Made by a program: the position numbers and the translations under genes. Shown in pieces: positions 11,300 through 21,500 of a stretch of 64,000 nucleotides of DNA (position 1 is the first letter of the stretch; each line of letters starts with the position of its first letter). This stretch comes from Rhyacophila brunnea (taxonomy: Eukaryota > Arthropoda > Insecta > Trichoptera > Rhyacophilidae), in assembly GCA_022495005.1 (NCBI GenBank), contig JAGYXB010000445.1:310001-374000 (forward strand). Direction: 5' to 3'. The notes under the pieces are model-generated. The model saw nothing but the letters and a program-made list of their open reading frames with translations. It was not told the DNA's origin and ran no database searches.

Positions 11300-12478
11300 C
11301 TAGACATTTACGTTACATTTTTGGAGAAATTCATGTACAATTTTCATAACTGAAATATTTGGTTTTGCCAGGAACGAATTAATCGTAAAAGGAGGGTATA
11401 ACCTGCATTTTCCCAACTTATTCAATAACACTTCTCTCTCCTGGTCATAGGCATCACATTGCCAGACAATGTGGTTAAGATCTTGAGTGGGATGTCCACA
11501 CTGACACTGAGGGCTATCTACCACTTTAATTTTGTACAATGATTCGTTGAGACTGTAATGCCCTGACCTGCTTCTAGCTATTGTCACTATTACATCTCGC
11601 TTTATTTTACAATGTTTACTAAACCAAGTTTTAGGAGATCTACTATAAAAGTTTTGATAGTAGTGTGTTCCCTTTTCTTTCCCAAGATTTTCTAAATATT
11701 TACCGTTATTTTCGCTCATTGTTTGTTTAAACTGGGCTTTAAAATCTGTGTATGGAATTCTTATATTTTCTGATGGGTATTTTACAGATTTTTTTGCCAA
11801 TTGATCCGCAATTTCATTGCCATTAATTCCTTTATGTGCTGGAATCCAGTATATCTGTATATTTGTACCGTGTTCGTTACTATTGCTAAATTTGGAAATG
11901 TTGGTTCTAATATTAAGAATGTAGTCATTAGTTTTGATGCTGAAATTTGGATTTTCGAGCGAGTGAATCAGACTTAAGGAGTCAGTGAAAATGTTGATAT
12001 TTTTATTTTTGTAATTAAGTGCAATTTTAGTGGCTTCGTATAAGGCTAAGCACTCTGCTGTATAGATGGAAGTGAATCTGTGGACACTTTTGGCAACCGA
12101 CGTGTTGGATTGGGGGAAGAACACTGCTACACCTACTGAAGGTGAATCGGGAATTTTGCTTCCATCCGTAAAAATTTGGACTACATTTTGATTGCTAAAT
12201 TTGGACTTGAATAATAAGTCGGGAGAGTCGGAGTGCGATAGCTCCATTCCTATTTTTGTATTAGTTAAAACGTTATATATAATATCCTCATATGTATAAT
12301 TAAAAAAGTTGTAGAAGTCTCTTTTTAAAATCAGATGATCAATACAATTTACAGCTTGGATACTTTCTTTTAAAATTTGAAATCTCTTCGGAGTACGATC
12401 TCGCGTTATAGTTGTTTGTAGAAATCTGTTGACATTGTATCTCGTATTAGAAGTACGGTTTGACATACATTTTACCAA
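11300..12478 (-). CDS. LINE ORF2, RNase H domain and C-terminal zinc-knuckle-like tail
   Basis: 392 residues. The RNase H fold, which removes RNA from RNA-DNA hybrids during integration, shows all four catalytic acids: D105 in FTDGSK, E142 in YTAECLAL, D166 in FTDSLSL and D225 in NEIADQLAKK. It also has the WIPAHKGI loop. The C-terminus holds CQCGHPTQDLNHIVWQC, a CCHC-like motif usual after RNase H in insect LINEs. The frame is offset from the RT frame at about 12475, so the first residues here follow a frameshift. The stop at 11300 is followed by a 3' UTR of about 150 bp and the A-tail. Confidence 0.9.
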   Translation of the reverse strand: MVKCMSNRTSNTRYNVNRFLQTTITRDRTPKRFQILKESIQAVNCIDHLILKRDFYNFFNYTYEDIIYNVLTNTKIGMELSHSDSPDLLFKSKFSNQNVVQIFTDGSKIPDSPSVGVAVFFPQSNTSVAKSVHRFTSIYTAECLALYEATKIALNYKNKNINIFTDSLSLIHSLENPNFSIKTNDYILNIRTNISKFSNSNEHGTNIQIYWIPAHKGINGNEIADQLAKKSVKYPSENIRIPYTDFKAQFKQTMSENNGKYLENLGKEKGTHYYQNFYSRSPKTWFSKHCKIKRDVIVTIARSRSGHYSLNESLYKIKVVDSPQCQCGHPTQDLNHIVWQCDAYDQEREVLLNKLGKCRLYPPFTINSFLAKPNISVMKIVHEFLQKCNVNV

Positions 12479-14283
12479 GAAGTTTTACATAGAAATTTAG
12501 ATCTTTCTTCTAGTAATGTTATCTTGGCTTCGGCAAGTAGTATGTTAGTAGGTGTACTTTTTCTTAGGCCAAGAGCCAATCTGATAGCTTGGTTCTGTAG
12601 TCGTTCTAACTGTAGCTTTGCTCCTTTATTTTTTGGGAAGTAAATATAGCTTCCATAGTCCATTATGGATCTGATGTAGCTTTTATAGAAAGTTATTAGA
12701 GTGGAAGGGTGTGATCCCCACCAAGTACCTCTGAGGAACTTTATAATGTTGGTGGCTCTATTGACTTTCTGGGCAATGTAATTGACATGTTTATCAAAAG
12801 AAAGCTTGAAGTCAAAATAAATACCTAGAAATTTGGCTGATTCAGTTGATTTAATCATCATATCATTAAATTTAATTTGAAATTCTCCCGGCAGTATTTT
12901 GTTTTTGTTGAAATGTACGAATACCGTTTTCTCCGGAGATAGATCCAAACCCAGTTTGAATAGATTATTTCTAATTGTTTCTAGTGCACATTCCATTATA
13001 TTTTTATCCTGATTGGGGTCTTTAGTTTTAAGGAACAAAGATATATCGTCTGCAAATTGGGAGACTGTTATAGCTTTCGGTATATTGCGAACAATGTGGC
13101 TAACGTATATAATGTAAAACAGCGGACTTAAAATTCCTCCTTGAGGAACGCCTTTATACAGTGTTCTCGGGAGATCTATGTTTGAATTAGTATAGATTAA
13201 TCTCTCGTAGACAAGAAAAAAACAGAATTTAACGAGTTTAAAGGGGCACCCTATTTGTGCCAATATTTCAACGAGAATATCTGATTGAACGTTATTGAAG
13301 GCTCCAATCACGTCCAAAAAAATACCTAGCGTATGTTTTTTTTCATTAAAAGATTCTTCAATATACATTGCAACATTTGTTAGGTTATCCGCACAGGAAA
13401 AACCTTTCCTGAATCCGGTTTGTGTATCTGGGATAATTTTTTCTCTTTCCAGCCACCAGCGAAATCTATTTGCGACCATGATTTCTAAGATTTTGCAGAC
13501 ACATGAGGTCAGTGCAATAGGTCTTAAGCTATCCAAATTAGGTTTATTAATAAAATGTATAAATATGCTTTTCCATTCGTCAGGGAATTCCATGCTATGA
13601 AACATGAGGTTAAAAATGTCAAGGAATATATGTTTTATTGGAGTGGGAAGCATATTAATGACTTCATACGTTATCCCGTCCGTTCCAGGTGCGGAATTAT
13701 GTTGACGAGAATTTAATGCTATGCTGAATTCTATGAAACTAAAGTGAGTGTCGAATAGCGTGTTATTTTTGGTAACAGGGAAAATGTTAGGGTTACTTGG
13801 AACCCACGGTGGGCATAGTCTTTCAAGAGCAGCTTCAATTTTCTCTTTATTTTGCATATTTTGTTCAATACTATCGGGTCTAATTTTTATCCATTTGTTT
13901 TTAAAAATTTTTGCTTTTTCCCATGTATGCTTAAGGTCTGTGCTAAAATTGATGGTCTCTGCAAATTTTCGAAAGCAGTCACTCTTTTTCTTTTTAAAAG
14001 TTTTTTTAGCTATGGCAGCATTCTTTTTGTATTCAATTAAGTCTTTAAAATCTAAGGTAAATTCCCATTTTTTTAAGGCAGCTTTTCTTTTTCTCTTTAC
14101 CTTATCACTCTCTGAATCCCACCATTCTACTGGATTGCTATGGCGAAATTGGGGATTATTCCCTTTTTTTGGGGTGCAATCTATGATTGCTTGTGTGATT
14201 TTTTTAATGAGGAATTTATACTGCGAGACTGAACTTAAACTGAGAAAAGAATCTGTTTTGAATTCATTAATATTTTCAGCCAT
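12472..14283 (-). CDS. LINE ORF2, reverse transcriptase domain
   Basis: 603 residues holding a complete RT domain. SAPGTDGITYEVI (fingers), LRPIALTSCVCKILE, TQTGFRKGFSCADNL, LGIFLDVIGAFNNV (first catalytic Asp), GVPQGGILSPLFYIIY and QFADDISLF (catalytic Asp pair near residues 411-412) come in the standard order. KFLGIYFDFKLSFDKHV and the thumb region follow. The catalytic YxDD-type box is FADD, as in most insect LINEs. The domain itself is uninterrupted, but its frame differs from both the endonuclease and RNase H frames, so one frameshift lies at each end. Residues before about EWWD link it to the endonuclease. Confidence 0.92.
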   Translation of the reverse strand: MAENINEFKTDSFLSLSSVSQYKFLIKKITQAIIDCTPKKGNNPQFRHSNPVEWWDSESDKVKRKRKAALKKWEFTLDFKDLIEYKKNAAIAKKTFKKKKSDCFRKFAETINFSTDLKHTWEKAKIFKNKWIKIRPDSIEQNMQNKEKIEAALERLCPPWVPSNPNIFPVTKNNTLFDTHFSFIEFSIALNSRQHNSAPGTDGITYEVINMLPTPIKHIFLDIFNLMFHSMEFPDEWKSIFIHFINKPNLDSLRPIALTSCVCKILEIMVANRFRWWLEREKIIPDTQTGFRKGFSCADNLTNVAMYIEESFNEKKHTLGIFLDVIGAFNNVQSDILVEILAQIGCPFKLVKFCFFLVYERLIYTNSNIDLPRTLYKGVPQGGILSPLFYIIYVSHIVRNIPKAITVSQFADDISLFLKTKDPNQDKNIMECALETIRNNLFKLGLDLSPEKTVFVHFNKNKILPGEFQIKFNDMMIKSTESAKFLGIYFDFKLSFDKHVNYIAQKVNRATNIIKFLRGTWWGSHPSTLITFYKSYIRSIMDYGSYIYFPKNKGAKLQLERLQNQAIRLALGLRKSTPTNILLAEAKITLLEERSKFLCKTSW

Positions 14284-15128
14284 TGTATTTTAAATTTAAC
14301 CCAATTGGTTTTTTTGGTCTGCAACTTGAAAGTCTTTTTGAAATAAATTGCTTTTTGTACAGATAAATTAATACGCACTGGATAGTGATCCGATCCCCGG
14401 GGGTCTTCATCTATATTTAATACAATCTGTTGTAGAAGATTAGGAGAAGAAAAAACTAAATCAATATTTGATTTTGTACCTCGTCGCAGATCAATACGGG
14501 TTTTAGTATTATTGTTTATTAAAATTAAGTCGTAATCAGCTAAAGTATAGATGATTCTAGAACCATTTATATCATTTCTATTGCAATTCCACGCGACATT
14601 GTGGGCATTGAAGTCTCCCACCAATATGGTTTTATCATCTAATAGAGTATTAGTAAAAACTTGGTCCCATTCCTGAAGCGACAGATTTGTATTATTTCCG
14701 CTATTGCTCGGGGGCCTATAAACTGCAATGATATTAATTTTATCTTTAAGGTTAGTCAGTGTAATGCCCAAAACTTCAGTGGATATGTTCGGAATGATGG
14801 GGTTGTTAATAGCTTTGTAAGCTATAGTATTTCTAATAATGAAAATTATACCTCCTCCTCTGGCGTACGTCCTGTCTCGCCGAAGCACCATAAAACCTGG
14901 GAAGCTAATAACTATGTGAGGAATGGTGTCGTTTAACCATGTTTCAACGCCTATAAAAATATCAATTTCATCTAGCATCACTCTAAGCTCCTCTAGTCTA
15001 TTAAGAATGCTTCTTGTATTCCAGAAAACAATACGTATATCAGATTGAATAAATTGGTTAACTTTGTTGCTGGAATTATGCATTATGTTATTGTTCCTCT
15101 TGTCCTTCCAACGAACTAATATCTTCAC
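14235..15128 (-). CDS. LINE ORF2, endonuclease domain
   Basis: 297 residues forming an AP-endonuclease-like domain, which nicks target DNA for target-primed reverse transcription. Visible active-site motifs are WNTRS (N37), GVETW (E62), VGDFNAHN (residues about 170-177) and GSDHYPV (near residue 245). The glycine-rich YARGGGIIF segment is also typical. The frame loses register around 14285, where the reverse transcriptase frame begins, so the last residues (after about KKTNWVKFK) are frameshifted and not native. Domain order and spacing to the RT domain are as expected for an APE-type LINE. Confidence 0.88.
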   Translation of the reverse strand: MKILVRWKDKRNNNIMHNSSNKVNQFIQSDIRIVFWNTRSILNRLEELRVMLDEIDIFIGVETWLNDTIPHIVISFPGFMVLRRDRTYARGGGIIFIIRNTIAYKAINNPIIPNISTEVLGITLTNLKDKINIIAVYRPPSNSGNNTNLSLQEWDQVFTNTLLDDKTILVGDFNAHNVAWNCNRNDINGSRIIYTLADYDLILINNNTKTRIDLRRGTKSNIDLVFSSPNLLQQIVLNIDEDPRGSDHYPVRINLSVQKAIYFKKTFKLQTKKTNWVKFKIQWLKILMNSKQILFSV

Positions 15129-15474
15129 TGGAAACTTTTAATTGTGGATAACTGAGTCTTTTCTTGATCTTTGTTATGCGACTTTTAATGCTGCGTTCTT
15201 TTAAATGACTATAGATTTCTGTTAGCATGTTATTAAGAGCTTCTATATCAGTAGTAAATTCATTAGCAATCATTTCAGTATTGGGATTTCCATGTGTTTT
15301 CACAAGGAAACTGAGTAATGTTTCATAATCGATTGGAAATCTATGACGATTACTTTCAACATGTTCCTTGGCAGGTAACAAAAGTTCATTTGTATCTTCA
15401 GTGGATACTTTTTTTCTTTCTTTTTTTTGATTTTTTTGGTGTCTGTTGGAGTGCAGGAATGCGTGAGATTGCAT
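15088..15474 (-). CDS. LINE ORF1, C-terminal part in a shifted frame
   Basis: 128 codons overlapping the end of the preceding frame and running on with acidic, serine-rich sequence (SYPQLKVSSEDISSLEGQEEQ at the end). It has no known domain. I read it as the remainder of ORF1, moved out of frame near 15420, because the overlap lies at an A-tract and the sequence continues without a gap to the start of the endonuclease frame. Its stop at 15088 overlaps the first codons of the endonuclease frame (15128), an arrangement common between LINE ORF1 and ORF2. Confidence 0.6.
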   Translation of the reverse strand: MQSHAFLHSNRHQKNQKKERKKVSTEDTNELLLPAKEHVESNRHRFPIDYETLLSFLVKTHGNPNTEMIANEFTTDIEALNNMLTEIYSHLKERSIKSRITKIKKRLSYPQLKVSSEDISSLEGQEEQ

Positions 15475-16336
15475 TATTTTTCACTGTATCTTCAAATTCA
15501 AATTCTACGCTGCTGATATCAGTTGGACTGGTCAACGGCCTTTTTGAACCGATTGGCGTATCCTTGTTGATAATAGAGTTGTCCGACTCTATATCTGCAG
15601 CTAGTTCATCCTCCTGGAGTGTATTTTCTCTCTCTAACGAAAGAGAGGTTAACACATTTGGTACATTGAGAGAGTCAGGCAATTGTACAGTGTGAGGTTC
15701 ATTATTTCCAGTTGTTTTACAATATTTGGCCAGATGGCCCTCTTCTTTGCATATAAAGCATGTCAATTTTTCGGTGGAGAAGTAAATCCAGTACAGGGTA
15801 TTATCAAAATTTATTTGCATTGACTCTGGCAGTTTAATAGTGTCTTCTGGGTTTACATAAACCTGTCTCCGGAAACTTAAAATATGTGCATAACCCGGTT
15901 CGTTAATACCAGCTCTGATGCTTGTAATACGTGAAGTAGTTTTTATGTTTAATTCGTTTAGTTTTGATTCCAGAACGCTGTGTGGGATTATAGGACACAC
16001 GTTTGATATTATTATCCTCTTTGATTTGGTGATCAGCGGCCTGATTTCTAGTACGTGGTTTCCAATTTTAACTGTTTCTTTATTTACTGTTAATTTATCT
16101 GCTTGTTCTTCACTACTCAAGTATATACATATTCTTCCCTGGGAAATCCTAGATACATATCTTATATGACATGGACCTACCTTATTCCCGATTGACAGTG
16201 TATATTCTCGTATAGAGATGCCCTCGATAGCATCTAAAACGATGGCTTGCTCCTTCTTCGGAAATTGCATTTTTTGAGCAACTGATGCATAAGACATTGT
16301 TTGTTGGGTTTCTTTTTGGTGATCCATTGCTGGCAA
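15398..16336 (-). CDS. LINE ORF1 (Gag-like, one CCHC zinc knuckle), N-terminal part
   Basis: 312 residues of an RNA-binding ORF1 protein that would coat LINE RNA. A basic/polar N-terminus leads into an RRM-like region (residues about 45-170, with IIISNVCPIIPHS and GYAHILSFRRQVY). A single CCHC knuckle follows, with C193, C196, H201 and C206 in CFICKEEGHLAKYC. The frame ends in a lysine-rich tail (KKSKKRKKK) encoded by an A-rich tract, where the reading shifts into the frame of 15088-15474. A one-base indel in that tract is the simplest cause. It starts at the first ATG after a 5' UTR of about 175 bp; an alternative ATG four codons later is possible. First coding region of the 11140-16511 LINE. 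Confidence 0.82.
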   Translation of the reverse strand: MPAMDHQKETQQTMSYASVAQKMQFPKKEQAIVLDAIEGISIREYTLSIGNKVGPCHIRYVSRISQGRICIYLSSEEQADKLTVNKETVKIGNHVLEIRPLITKSKRIIISNVCPIIPHSVLESKLNELNIKTTSRITSIRAGINEPGYAHILSFRRQVYVNPEDTIKLPESMQINFDNTLYWIYFSTEKLTCFICKEEGHLAKYCKTTGNNEPHTVQLPDSLNVPNVLTSLSLERENTLQEDELAADIESDNSIINKDTPIGSKRPLTSPTDISSVEFEFEDTVKNNAISRIPALQQTPKKSKKRKKKSIH

Positions 16337-16525
16337 CGTTGTATTTTTGATTTTTAATAAGCGCCCCTGTAGTCAGAGACACTTAAATGTAAACAACTTT
16401 GTAACAATAATTTATTGTTACGCCGCGCGCACAACTGGTTATTATTAATTTGTAAACACTCGCTATCTCATTTGGTGACGTGCGACGGTCGCCGAGCACA
16501 CGGAACAACTGGAGCGGTAGTTTTT

Positions 16526-18564
16526 ATTAAAAACTTTGTAATGAAAAGCGATTCATAACAGTATAATAATTATTTATTTATTCATTTAAATCATTTCAAT
16601 TGAATAATATATAGAATTCATATGTTTATGGTAAAACTCTGCCCATAAGTCACAAGATCTTAAATAGTTATCAAGCCATAGAATAATAGATTTAAGCTTT
16701 CGGCCTTTGAACATCGGTGGTATAGAAACTATCGCGGTTACCATTTGTCCATGTCGTATTAGAAAGTTTCGCTTAATTTTAATTTATCATTTACAAAAAG
16801 AAGTGAACGAGTTTTCTTAAAATTCCTGGAATCTTTTTGGCGCCCTCAATGCTCCTGCAGCGACTCGGCGCACAGAGCGGTCGCCCTATTCGCCAGCCCC
16901 TAGATATGGCCCTGAATAATACAAACAAAGTGATTGAATGACTATGACTGGGGTTTTCTATACTACATTACTTGATTTTTGATTCCAGAACGTATGTATG
17001 TACATAATTTGGAAAATCTCAGAATATAACTTTGTATATAGTGGGACCTTAGAGTCTGTACTCTATAAGCTGGCGTTGACATCATGTCGTTCACGGACGG
17101 AGAGCATTGTGCCATCGCGTTCGACTGTTGCAAGTTTTCAATGAGAGAGAACGAGAGGGAATGTAGTGCTGAATGATGAAGCGGGGGGGGGGGGAACTGC
17201 ACGCCAGCTTATAGAAGACAGACTCTAAATCCACTGCCATTAATTTTCCTAGTATTTATATTTATTAATTAGGTTATAAATACAAAGATTTTCTAATATT
17301 AAAGGTGTTATTTTAAATTATTTGGATATTCGCAACCATCTTTTGTAAATTTGAATCAATGTAGTAACAACTTTGATTCGTAGACGGCATCAGAATATCT
17401 ACAAATTTTAATTTTAAGTACTTATGCACTAATGTTGTTTTAAATTAAATATTTTTCATTCAATGAATAATAGATAAGTGACAAGATTTAACAAAGTAAC
17501 ATTTGTTATTGAACACCTGTACCCACGCAACCGTTAGATACAACGATTTTTCAAATATAATAATATGCATATTTGTAATACAACTATTTCGAAAACTTGA
17601 ACCGATAACTTAATAAAATTGAAAATAGCACTATCCCCGAAAGTGACTACGAATCACAATGGGTTCATGATTTTTTCAAGGATTTTTCTGAAATTGTTTA
17701 AAACTACATTTAACATCTTTGAAAGTAATCTGTTTTACAGGATTATAATAATAACAAAATAAAAAATATGTAAACATTTGTCATTTATTATTATTACATT
17801 ATTACATTTATTATGTCATTATTATGTCATTTATGGATCCGACCGAGTGGAGCTGTTTGCCAGGGTCCGTTCACCCACAGGCCCGATGGCCACGCCAACT
17901 TGATATCAACCAAGGCCAACTTGGAGGCATTCGATAAATTTGCTGCGTCATATGGAGGACGGAATAATTCCGAACCCTCCATAGATTCATCACTTTCAAC
18001 TCCTGACTCCTCTGTTTCGGCAGAGTTTCAGTACACGGGTACAGAGGACACTTCATGTCATTAGAGATAAATGACGGCAGAGCCAAGTCAAGATTATTTT
18101 TATTTTCTAAAACTCTTTCTTTAAGCACTAAGGTGCATGGTTGCTACATCAGTCCCGTACAGCATCGCTTCGGGACAAGGAAGTGTGGCACTAAAATCTT
18201 TTCATTCTGACTCGTTTATAGCGTCATGGAAGGTGGCCGTGCACAAACCGCGGCTGCATATACATGGCGGGTGGAGATAGGAAAACTCAAATCATAGCCC
18301 TGAAGTAAAGTAGCGACTTTTTTTATTAACTATTAGAGTAAATTTGTGTATGTAATAATCCCATTTACGTGGTCGACGCACCACGCCGAGCCCTCATGCC
18401 AGAGCCCTGTCAGCCTCCTCCTTGTTGATTGTATTAATTAAGTCTTAATTGTCATAGTTGAATGTGTATATTATTATATCGGTATTTATCATATTGGGAT
18501 AACTTAAATAAATATAAGTCAAGTTGGCCAATAATTATTTGTCTTAGTCGAATTTGACACTTGT
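16526..18564. other. Non-coding block shared with the sister duplication
   Basis: Colinear with about 31945-33735, apart from an internal block at about 17825-18290 that differs. It includes a run of 12 G at 17183-17194; the sister site has 15 G at 32679-32693. No gene seen. It lies between the GR1 3' end and the GR2 3' end, so it includes two convergent 3' regions. Confidence 0.6.
17825..18290. other. GC-richer block absent from the sister copy, origin unknown
   Basis: In an AT-rich setting this ~465-bp block is clearly richer in G and C, and it carries an 83-codon frame at 17813-18064 with the word PDGHANLISTKANLEAFDKF. The flanks match 33290 and 33470 in the sister block, where a different short sequence lies instead. 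It may be a piece of an unrecognised transposon or a captured gene fragment. I do not recognise the protein and see no clear terminal repeats. Confidence 0.35.
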
Positions 18565-21500
18565 TTAGGGGTACGCCTTCATTTGAAAAAATATTACATT
18601 ATAAATAATAGTACTAGACAAGAGACCCCACAAAAAGCTACAGTCAAGATTGAATAAATTTAAAACAGTCAGTTGTAAAGGTCTCTTCTCGACCAATAAA
18701 TAATATTGTAACATCTGGTGACGCATCTGGCTACCTGAAATTTTCAATAATAAAGTAATTAATATAATATGTACTTGAATTAATCTCAATAATATATTTA
18801 CCAAAAAATACACAAACTCGTTTATATATTACATTACACCACCATGTTCTAAGTCTAAGTGGATCCATAATATGGCATTAAACAGAGTAGAGGTTGTTTT
18901 AACACATTTCTGTTTTTACGAGAAATATACGTTGGCCACTTACTTAACCTATTAGGTGCATAATACCCTTGGTCCACAGATATATTGAAAAACAATAATG
19001 TTCATTTGTCAGACCTGAGATTCAAACCATGACATTATAAGCCGACACGTTACCGCGATGCCATCGTATACGATACATTTGCACTGTATAGATAATAATA
19101 GTTAATTAAGTTGAAGTGTAATAAATAAGTACCTACTAGAATAAGATAACGCAATGAGAATTATGAACAATAGATACAATATACTTCAAAATACCTGTGT
19201 CTAAAAACAATACAAATTGTCTAAAAACAATACAATACCTTTTAAAATGAGCATTAGTTCAAGAATTTTTCGGTTATAATAACAACATATTTTTGTGATT
19301 ATTTTTATTAACCATAATGAAAATCGATTTTTTTCATAAATAAAAATGCTTTTAACGTAGAATTATATATATTTATTTATAATATAATCGCACTAGCATA
19401 TTGTGAAAACGATAATTTTTATTTACTTTTATAGTTTTATAAATGATATGACGGCGTTTCTAATTTATATAACGATTCAAATTAAAAGTATCTGAACTAT
19501 TAAAAAAAGTATATTACCTATAATAGTTAATTATATTATAAGCCAAACTATATTCGTTGTTAAACACACAATTATTGGAACATGGAATTTTTAAAAATAT
19601 TAAGGCTATACCTCAGTTAAGGCATGGTCTAAAAAGATCGTGGCTAGGCGATGCCCGGATTGTGCAAATGATGCGTACCGAACAAAATATAATTTGTCAT
19701 ATAAATCCAAGATGCGTCCATTTAATGTTCTGTTTATTTTTCTATTAGTAACAATAATAATATATTCATTGACATGTTTTCTTTTTCAAGTAAATGGGTA
19801 ACGTTTTTTAGTCATATTTACACGATTTAAGAATTAATACCCCCGTCGCCATCACAAAACAAATTGACGTGTTCACAGCTCGACTTCGCTCTCCGATTGC
19901 CAGCGAGTCCAAAATTTCGTCGCACCTATAATTGAAAATAATTTACCGTTTCACTGAAGTACCGTCTTAAATCAAGCAGGACTCGAACCTTCAACCTATT
20001 GGCCAATTAAGCAACCTGTAAAATACAAAAATGTCTTTTTCTTCGGCCATATTCGCCTCTTAGCTAAAGCATATGGACACCATACGGCGCTTTCAAGAGT
20101 ACCTGTCGCTCGCCAGTTTTCTTGCGTCATTACTGGTCATACCAGCATCTCGTAGTTTCGTCGTATACACTTTATAGATAGTATTTAGCAGCCTTCCAAA
20201 ATACCGGAATCTGGTTGACTTAAAAAAACAGGCAAACCAGTTTCTGGTGTCCGCAGCACGTAGTCTAGTCAGGTCAAACGTTGCCTCTTCACTCTATAGT
20301 AAGAGGTTGCTAGGTTAGCTCTCTTTATTCCTAAAATCACACTTGGTATCCGTCGCGAACATCCGCTGTTTTCTAAACTCAATATACGGTTATTTTGAGC
20401 CTTTATAAGGTGCCATGATTTGCTACCGCACAGCAGCACCGTCAGAATGTAACCGTCGAATAGGCGGAATTTGGTTTTAACCGAGTACATTCGTGAGTTC
20501 CAGATACTCTGCATCGAGTTGAATGGTGTTCTAGCATATTTACAAATCACGCCAAAATTTACCAATAACTATGCGTCCGAGGTATTCTCAAATTCCGTTA
20601 ATATTAGTGATTCTCTTTTTGTGGTTTTGGAACTGGAACAATTTATTTCGCGATTGATGCGATTTCTAATGCGGAGCAATTAAACAAAACGAATGTGATT
20701 TTTTTCTATTGTATTTAATTTAATGTAACGTAATTATATGACTAGATTTCTGTAATATTTATTACGCTTCGCCTACATAATATTCCGAGATAAAATAAAG
20801 TACACGATATAATAAATCTCGAGTCACCTTCTCTCTGGTGCAGTTTTTTTAAAATTAATAATATACTCAGAAATCAATAAGTTAAGTGTATTTCATAAAC
20901 TACATAACATAAATTGTGTATTAAACTTACTTAGATAATTGTTTATCATCAACTTCAACAGTGATACTTTCAACCTTCTTCCCTCACTTAATAATGCTTC
21001 TGATACAATGATTGTAACCACCAACACAATAAGGTAATGTGCACTATAACTGAGATTGATGAAAAATGATAGTGTGTCCTAGAAGTAAATAATGTAACGT
21101 ATATAAAATATATGCCTAAATTCCATATAGAAAATCATGTTGTCGATAGAAATAGAGAGAAAAATATTTAACTCTTAATCATATTTATAACTGTGAAACG
21201 AAACGATCGCTAGACCACTATGCACGACAACAAAATCTTATAAAGATAGATCTTACTGCACTCTTCAGCGAGCATTCGCCCAACAGTAATTTAGAGAAAA
21301 TTTGTTACACGTCGAAGTAGTAAATTTTACACAATTTTCTTTCAATGCCTTCTACCGAAGAGGCTAAAAACCTCGTTGTGGGGGCCGGAGATTCCAGCGC
21401 CTAGTCTAAGATAATTAATTTTTGTTATTTTAAGTTGACTTTTGATTCGGGTCCAATAATCATTGTATAATAACTAAAATATCATAATCACATAAGCTTA

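Larger units (their letters stand above)
11126..16525 (-). mobile_element. Near full-length LINE with EN, RT and RNase H, flanked by a 14-bp target duplication
   Basis: The same 14 bases, GAGCGGTAGTTTTT, occur at 11126-11139 and 16512-16525, and the intervening DNA (about 5.37 kb) is missing from the paralogous site at about 31930-31960. The element lies on the minus strand. Its 3' end is a poly(A) tail seen as T-runs at 11135-11147, with AATAAAG just inside, and its 5' end is at 16511. It encodes a zinc-knuckle ORF1 and an ORF2 with AP-type endonuclease, reverse transcriptase and RNase H, in that order, as in I/LOA-type LINE clades. Three frameshifts (near 15420, 14285 and 12475) break an otherwise well-preserved coding region, so the copy is probably inactive. 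Placement within the EN-RT-RNH clades is not settled. Confidence 0.93.

Noticed and set aside
13295..14293. Plus-strand frames at 13295-13600, 13748-14293 and 13852-14040
   Set aside because: They are antisense to the LINE endonuclease/RT coding region and rich in residues expected from reading a coding strand backwards; no domain.
15318..16169. Plus-strand frames within LINE ORF1
   Set aside because: Shadow frames opposite the Gag-like coding region.
19965..20030. Reverse-strand box B-like GGTTCGAGTCC near 19990
   Set aside because: No box A at the right distance and no repeat partner in the window, so a SINE or tRNA call is not supported.
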